Shown piece by piece: positions 15,287-17,751 of a stretch of DNA of 17,751 bases. Source of the stretch: Actinomycetota bacterium (lineage in GTDB: Bacteria; Acidobacteriota; Blastocatellia; Chloracidobacteriales; Chloracidobacteriaceae); contig JAAFHI010000009.1 in the NCBI GenBank assembly GCA_013298335.1, positions 1 through 17,751 on the forward strand. Direction: 5' to 3'. The translations under genes and the position numbers were made by a program. The stretch's first letter is position 1. Each line of letters starts with the position of its first letter. A model generated the notes under the pieces. It worked only from the letters and a program-made list of their open reading frames with translations. It was not told the origin of the DNA and did not search any database.

Positions 15287-15394
15287 AGTCTTGGGAGTCT
15301 CGGGCGTCTTGAGGGTCTCGGGAGTCAAAGGCAGTCGGGAAATCATTTCGCTTCCGACTCCCAAGACTCTCCAGACCCCCAAGACTCCAAGACT
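15287..15394. repeat. Inverted arrays of a degenerate 9-mer (RGTCTYGGG type)
   Basis: The left array at 15287-15326 has four 9-base units (AGTCTTGGG, AGTCTCGGG, CGTCTTGAG, GGTCTCGGG) plus a final AGTC. The right array at 15356-15394 carries the same pattern on the other strand (GACTCCCAAGACT, then CCAGACCCCCAAGACTCC). The spacer is about 29 bases. Together they fill most of the gap 15270-15399 between the P-loop gene and argC, and could fold into a long imperfect stem in the message. No gene is present in this gap. Confidence 0.8.
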
Positions 15395-15399
15395 GTCTT

Positions 15400-16461
15400 T
15401 CAGCGTCCCGCCGCTGCCGCGAGCGGTTTGTAGTGCGTGGCTGAGAGCGCGAGGAGCGCGGGGGTGGCGCGCTTCTGGTCGAGCTTGAGCGCGGCGAGCA
15501 GCTTTTTCGGGTACTTCAGGCCGTTGATGGACGGGATGTTGAAGTGGTCTTCGAGGTAGTCCGAGCCGGAGACGTTTTCGGTCGCAAGGCCGCTGAAGGC
15601 GTCAATCGCCACGCCGAGCTTGTCGAGGTAGACCTTCGCGCCGTAGGCCGCCATCAGGTCGCCCGCGCAGACCACGACCGCCGCGACCGAGGCCATGATG
15701 TTTTCGTCGTTGATGACCGATTCCACCTTGTAGTGGCCCATGATGCCGTCGCCGAGTTCGAAGATGAGCAGGTCGCCGTCGAGCGCGTTGACGACCGTCT
15801 TGACGATCGGCGCGAGGTCGGCGGCATCCACCGTCGAGGGCAGGCCGCAGTCGAGGAAGCTTTTCACGTCCACCGCGCCGGCCTTTTCAAACTGCCGCAG
15901 GTCGCGCACCGCGCCCACGCCCGAGAGCTTGGCCGCGCCGACCTTGTGGCCCGCTTCGGTGGCGGCTTCGATGAGCTTGGCCGCCGTGACGGTTTTGCCC
16001 ACGTTCATGCAGGTTCCGATGACCAGCACGATGGGCCGCGGATTCTCGATTTCATTCGAGACCGGCAGCGCATACCGCGAAAGGTTGACCACGCCTTCGG
16101 CATCCACCGGGCTGCCGAGGTACTTGACCTTCGTCGGCTGGCCGAGCGCGGTGGTCGAGTCGATGAACTGGCCGATGACGCCGCCCATGTTCAGAAGGGC
16201 CAGCGTTTCGCCTTCCGCGACCGACTGCGGCACGCATCCCACGAATCCGCGCAGCGCCTGACGCGAACCGAACACGCCGAGTACGCGGTCGCCCGGTTCG
16301 AGCCGGACCAGTGAACCGTCGGCGAGTTCGAGGTTGGGATACGAGTCGTTCACGCTGATCACTTCCACCAGCGCGAGGTCGCCGACCCGCGGCTGCGAAA
16401 CGTGCTGCGTGGGGAAGTTCTGGCCGAGGTCGGCCTTGATGGTCGAGGAACCGATTTTCAT
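15400..16461 (-). CDS. P-loop NTPase-like protein of unknown function in the arginine cluster
   Basis: This 353-residue protein I do not recognise with confidence. Seen: an N-terminal segment (about 25-75) rich in beta-strand (GDLALVEVISVNDSYPNLEL, LVRLEPGDRVLGVFGSRQAL); a Walker A-like GTCMNVGKT at 149-157 after a hydrophobic strand IVLVIG; AAKLSGVGAVRDLRQF (176-191); and a Walker B-like DLLIFELGDGIMGH at 230-243, followed by VVVCAGDLMAAYGAKVYLDKLG. The layout is reminiscent of DUF1611-type or dethiobiotin synthetase-like P-loop proteins with a barrel in front, but that link is distant. The ATG overlaps the argH stop (ATGA), and GGAG lies upstream within argH, so it is translationally coupled to argH. 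That suggests a job tied to arginine or its precursors. No signal peptide or membrane segment is seen. Confidence 0.75.
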   Translation of the reverse strand: MKIGSSTIKADLGQNFPTQHVSQPRVGDLALVEVISVNDSYPNLELADGSLVRLEPGDRVLGVFGSRQALRGFVGCVPQSVAEGETLALLNMGGVIGQFIDSTTALGQPTKVKYLGSPVDAEGVVNLSRYALPVSNEIENPRPIVLVIGTCMNVGKTVTAAKLIEAATEAGHKVGAAKLSGVGAVRDLRQFEKAGAVDVKSFLDCGLPSTVDAADLAPIVKTVVNALDGDLLIFELGDGIMGHYKVESVINDENIMASVAAVVVCAGDLMAAYGAKVYLDKLGVAIDAFSGLATENVSGSDYLEDHFNIPSINGLKYPKKLLAALKLDQKRATPALLALSATHYKPLAAAAGR

Positions 16462-17751
16462 CGCTCTGTCTCCGTATGGGAAATGTTCGCCTTGGCGCGG
16501 GCGATCTGGATTTTGACCTGTTCCGGCGATGTGCCGCCGTGCGAATTGCGACCCGCGACGGAATGCTCCGGACTGAACGTTTCGGATGAAACCGTCAGCC
16601 CCAGCGTTTCCCATTCTTCGGGGGGGAGTTGTGAAAAGGTGATGCCCCGGCGGACGAGTTGGCCGACGACGGAATGGGCGTTGCGGAACGGCATGCCGTT
16701 GGCGACGAGCATCTCGGCGATGTCGGTGGCGAACAGCAGTTCATCGGAAGCCGCCGCCCGCATGACGTCCGGCTTGATGGTCAGCTTCGCGGCGGCGATG
16801 GCGCAGACGTTGACCGACGCGAGCACCGCGCGGGCCGTCCGGATGACCGGCGGCTTGGTTTCCTGAAGGTCCCGGTTGTAGCCGAAGGGCAGGCCCTTGA
16901 GCGTCGTGAGCAGGTTCACGAGTTCGCCGATGGTCTGGCCGGCCTTGCCGCGCACGAGTTCCATGCAGTCGGGGTTTTTCTTCTGCGGCATGATGCTCGA
17001 CCCGGTGGTGAGTTCATCTGGGAGCTTCACGAAATCGAATTCCGACGAGCACCACAGCACGAGGTTTTCACCGAACTGCGAGAGATGCACCGCGATCAGC
17101 GAGCAGGCGAAGAGAAATTCCGCTGCAAAATCCCGGTCGGCCACGGCGTCGATGGAATTGGTGAACACATCGTCCGCGCCGAGGTGGGCCGCGGTGAATT
17201 TTGGATCGGTCGGCACCGCCGTGCCCGCGAGCGCGCACGCGCCGAGCGGCGAAACGAAGGGCCGGTTCAAACGTTCGATGTCGCGTTCGAACATCGCGTG
17301 AAACGACATGAGGACGTGGGCGAACAGGACCGGCTGCGCGCGCTGGACGTGGGTGTAGCCCGGCATCACCGCGTCGGCATATTCCTCGGCCTTGGAGACC
17401 AGCGCGGCGTTGAGCTTCGCCAGCGCGGCCCGCAGGGTCTGCTGCTGTTCATGGACGTAGAGCCGGAGGTCGAGCGCCACCTGATCGTTGCGGCTGCGCG
17501 CCGTATGGAGCAGGCGGGCGTCCTCGCCGATGATTTCTTCAAGGCGCTTTTCGACGTTCATGTGAACGTCTTCGTGCTCGAACTTGAGTTCCAGACCTTC
17601 TTCGAGAATCTGGAGCAGCCCCGCGCGCATGCGCTCGGCCTGCGCGGACGTGAAGACGCCGGTGTGTTCGAGCATCGCCACATGCGAAAGCGAGCCGCGG
17701 ATGTCGCACGCGATCAGATGGCGGTCGTCGTCCACGGACGCGACGTAGGCC
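16458..17751 (-). CDS. argH: Argininosuccinate lyase (5' end off window)
   Basis: The last 430 or so residues of argininosuccinate lyase are visible. It splits argininosuccinate into arginine and fumarate, the final step of arginine synthesis. The reading frame stays open to the right edge (visible start AYVASVDDDRHLIACDIRGS), so a GTG at 17735 is not taken as the start; perhaps 20-30 residues are missing. Seen: HTARSRNDQVALDLRLYVHE; GYTHVQRAQPVLFAHVL with the catalytic-region His; and the fumarase/aspartase superfamily signature GSSIMPQKKNPD, followed by RGKAGQTIGEL. The stop overlaps the next gene by ATGA. It belongs to the leftward arginine cluster with the P-loop gene, argC, the argF-like gene and argB. 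Confidence 0.96.
   Translation of the reverse strand, partial: AYVASVDDDRHLIACDIRGSLSHVAMLEHTGVFTSAQAERMRAGLLQILEEGLELKFEHEDVHMNVEKRLEEIIGEDARLLHTARSRNDQVALDLRLYVHEQQQTLRAALAKLNAALVSKAEEYADAVMPGYTHVQRAQPVLFAHVLMSFHAMFERDIERLNRPFVSPLGACALAGTAVPTDPKFTAAHLGADDVFTNSIDAVADRDFAAEFLFACSLIAVHLSQFGENLVLWCSSEFDFVKLPDELTTGSSIMPQKKNPDCMELVRGKAGQTIGELVNLLTTLKGLPFGYNRDLQETKPPVIRTARAVLASVNVCAIAAAKLTIKPDVMRAAASDELLFATDIAEMLVANGMPFRNAHSVVGQLVRRGITFSQLPPEEWETLGLTVSSETFSPEHSVAGRNSHGGTSPEQVKIQIARAKANISHTETER

Overview
This is a GC-rich, gene-dense bacterial chromosome segment with no tRNA, rRNA, CRISPR array, transposase or plasmid or phage gene that I can see. Most genes are transcribed leftward (minus strand), often with 1-4 bp overlaps. 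Many starts lack an obvious Shine-Dalgarno sequence. Four things point, as an inference and not a proof, to a member of the PVC group (Kiritimatiellota, Lentisphaerota or Verrucomicrobiota-like): an ArgF of the N-acyl-ornithine type, a WecA-like enzyme with a soluble C-terminal extension, an uncharacterised P-loop protein inside the arginine cluster, and repetitive inverted elements filling intergenic gaps.

Left part (1-3709). A HemS/HmuS-type haem-handling gene runs off the left edge. Divergent from it is a two-gene operon for a membrane-bound NtrB-like histidine kinase and an NtrC-type sigma-54 activator, overlapping by ATGA. The operon ends at a convergent junction that holds ten perfect copies of the heptamer GGAATGC plus two inverted partners.

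Middle (3709-12276). Seven leftward genes make a surface polysaccharide. In transcription order they are an acyltransferase-3 membrane protein, a GT4 glycosyltransferase, a Wzy-like polymerase, a second GT4, a WcaF-like left-handed beta-helix acetyltransferase, a WbuB-like GT4, and a WecA/TagO-like lipid-carrier sugar-phosphate transferase that would start repeat-unit synthesis. Modification, assembly and polymerisation steps are present. No flippase (Wzx) or chain-length regulator is in the window.

Right part (12339-17751). Five leftward genes form an arginine cluster: argH (5' end off the window), a P-loop protein of unknown function coupled to it by ATGA, argC, an argF-like gene, and argB. 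The ArgF resembles N-acetyl- and N-succinyl-ornithine carbamoyltransferases rather than ordinary ornithine carbamoyltransferase, and it carries proline at the position reported to favour the succinylated substrate. The two larger gaps in this cluster hold two further inverted-repeat families.

No gene-free stretch exceeds 300 bases. The largest gaps are 3538-3708, 5284-5450, 9795-9939 and 15270-15399, and each is described below.
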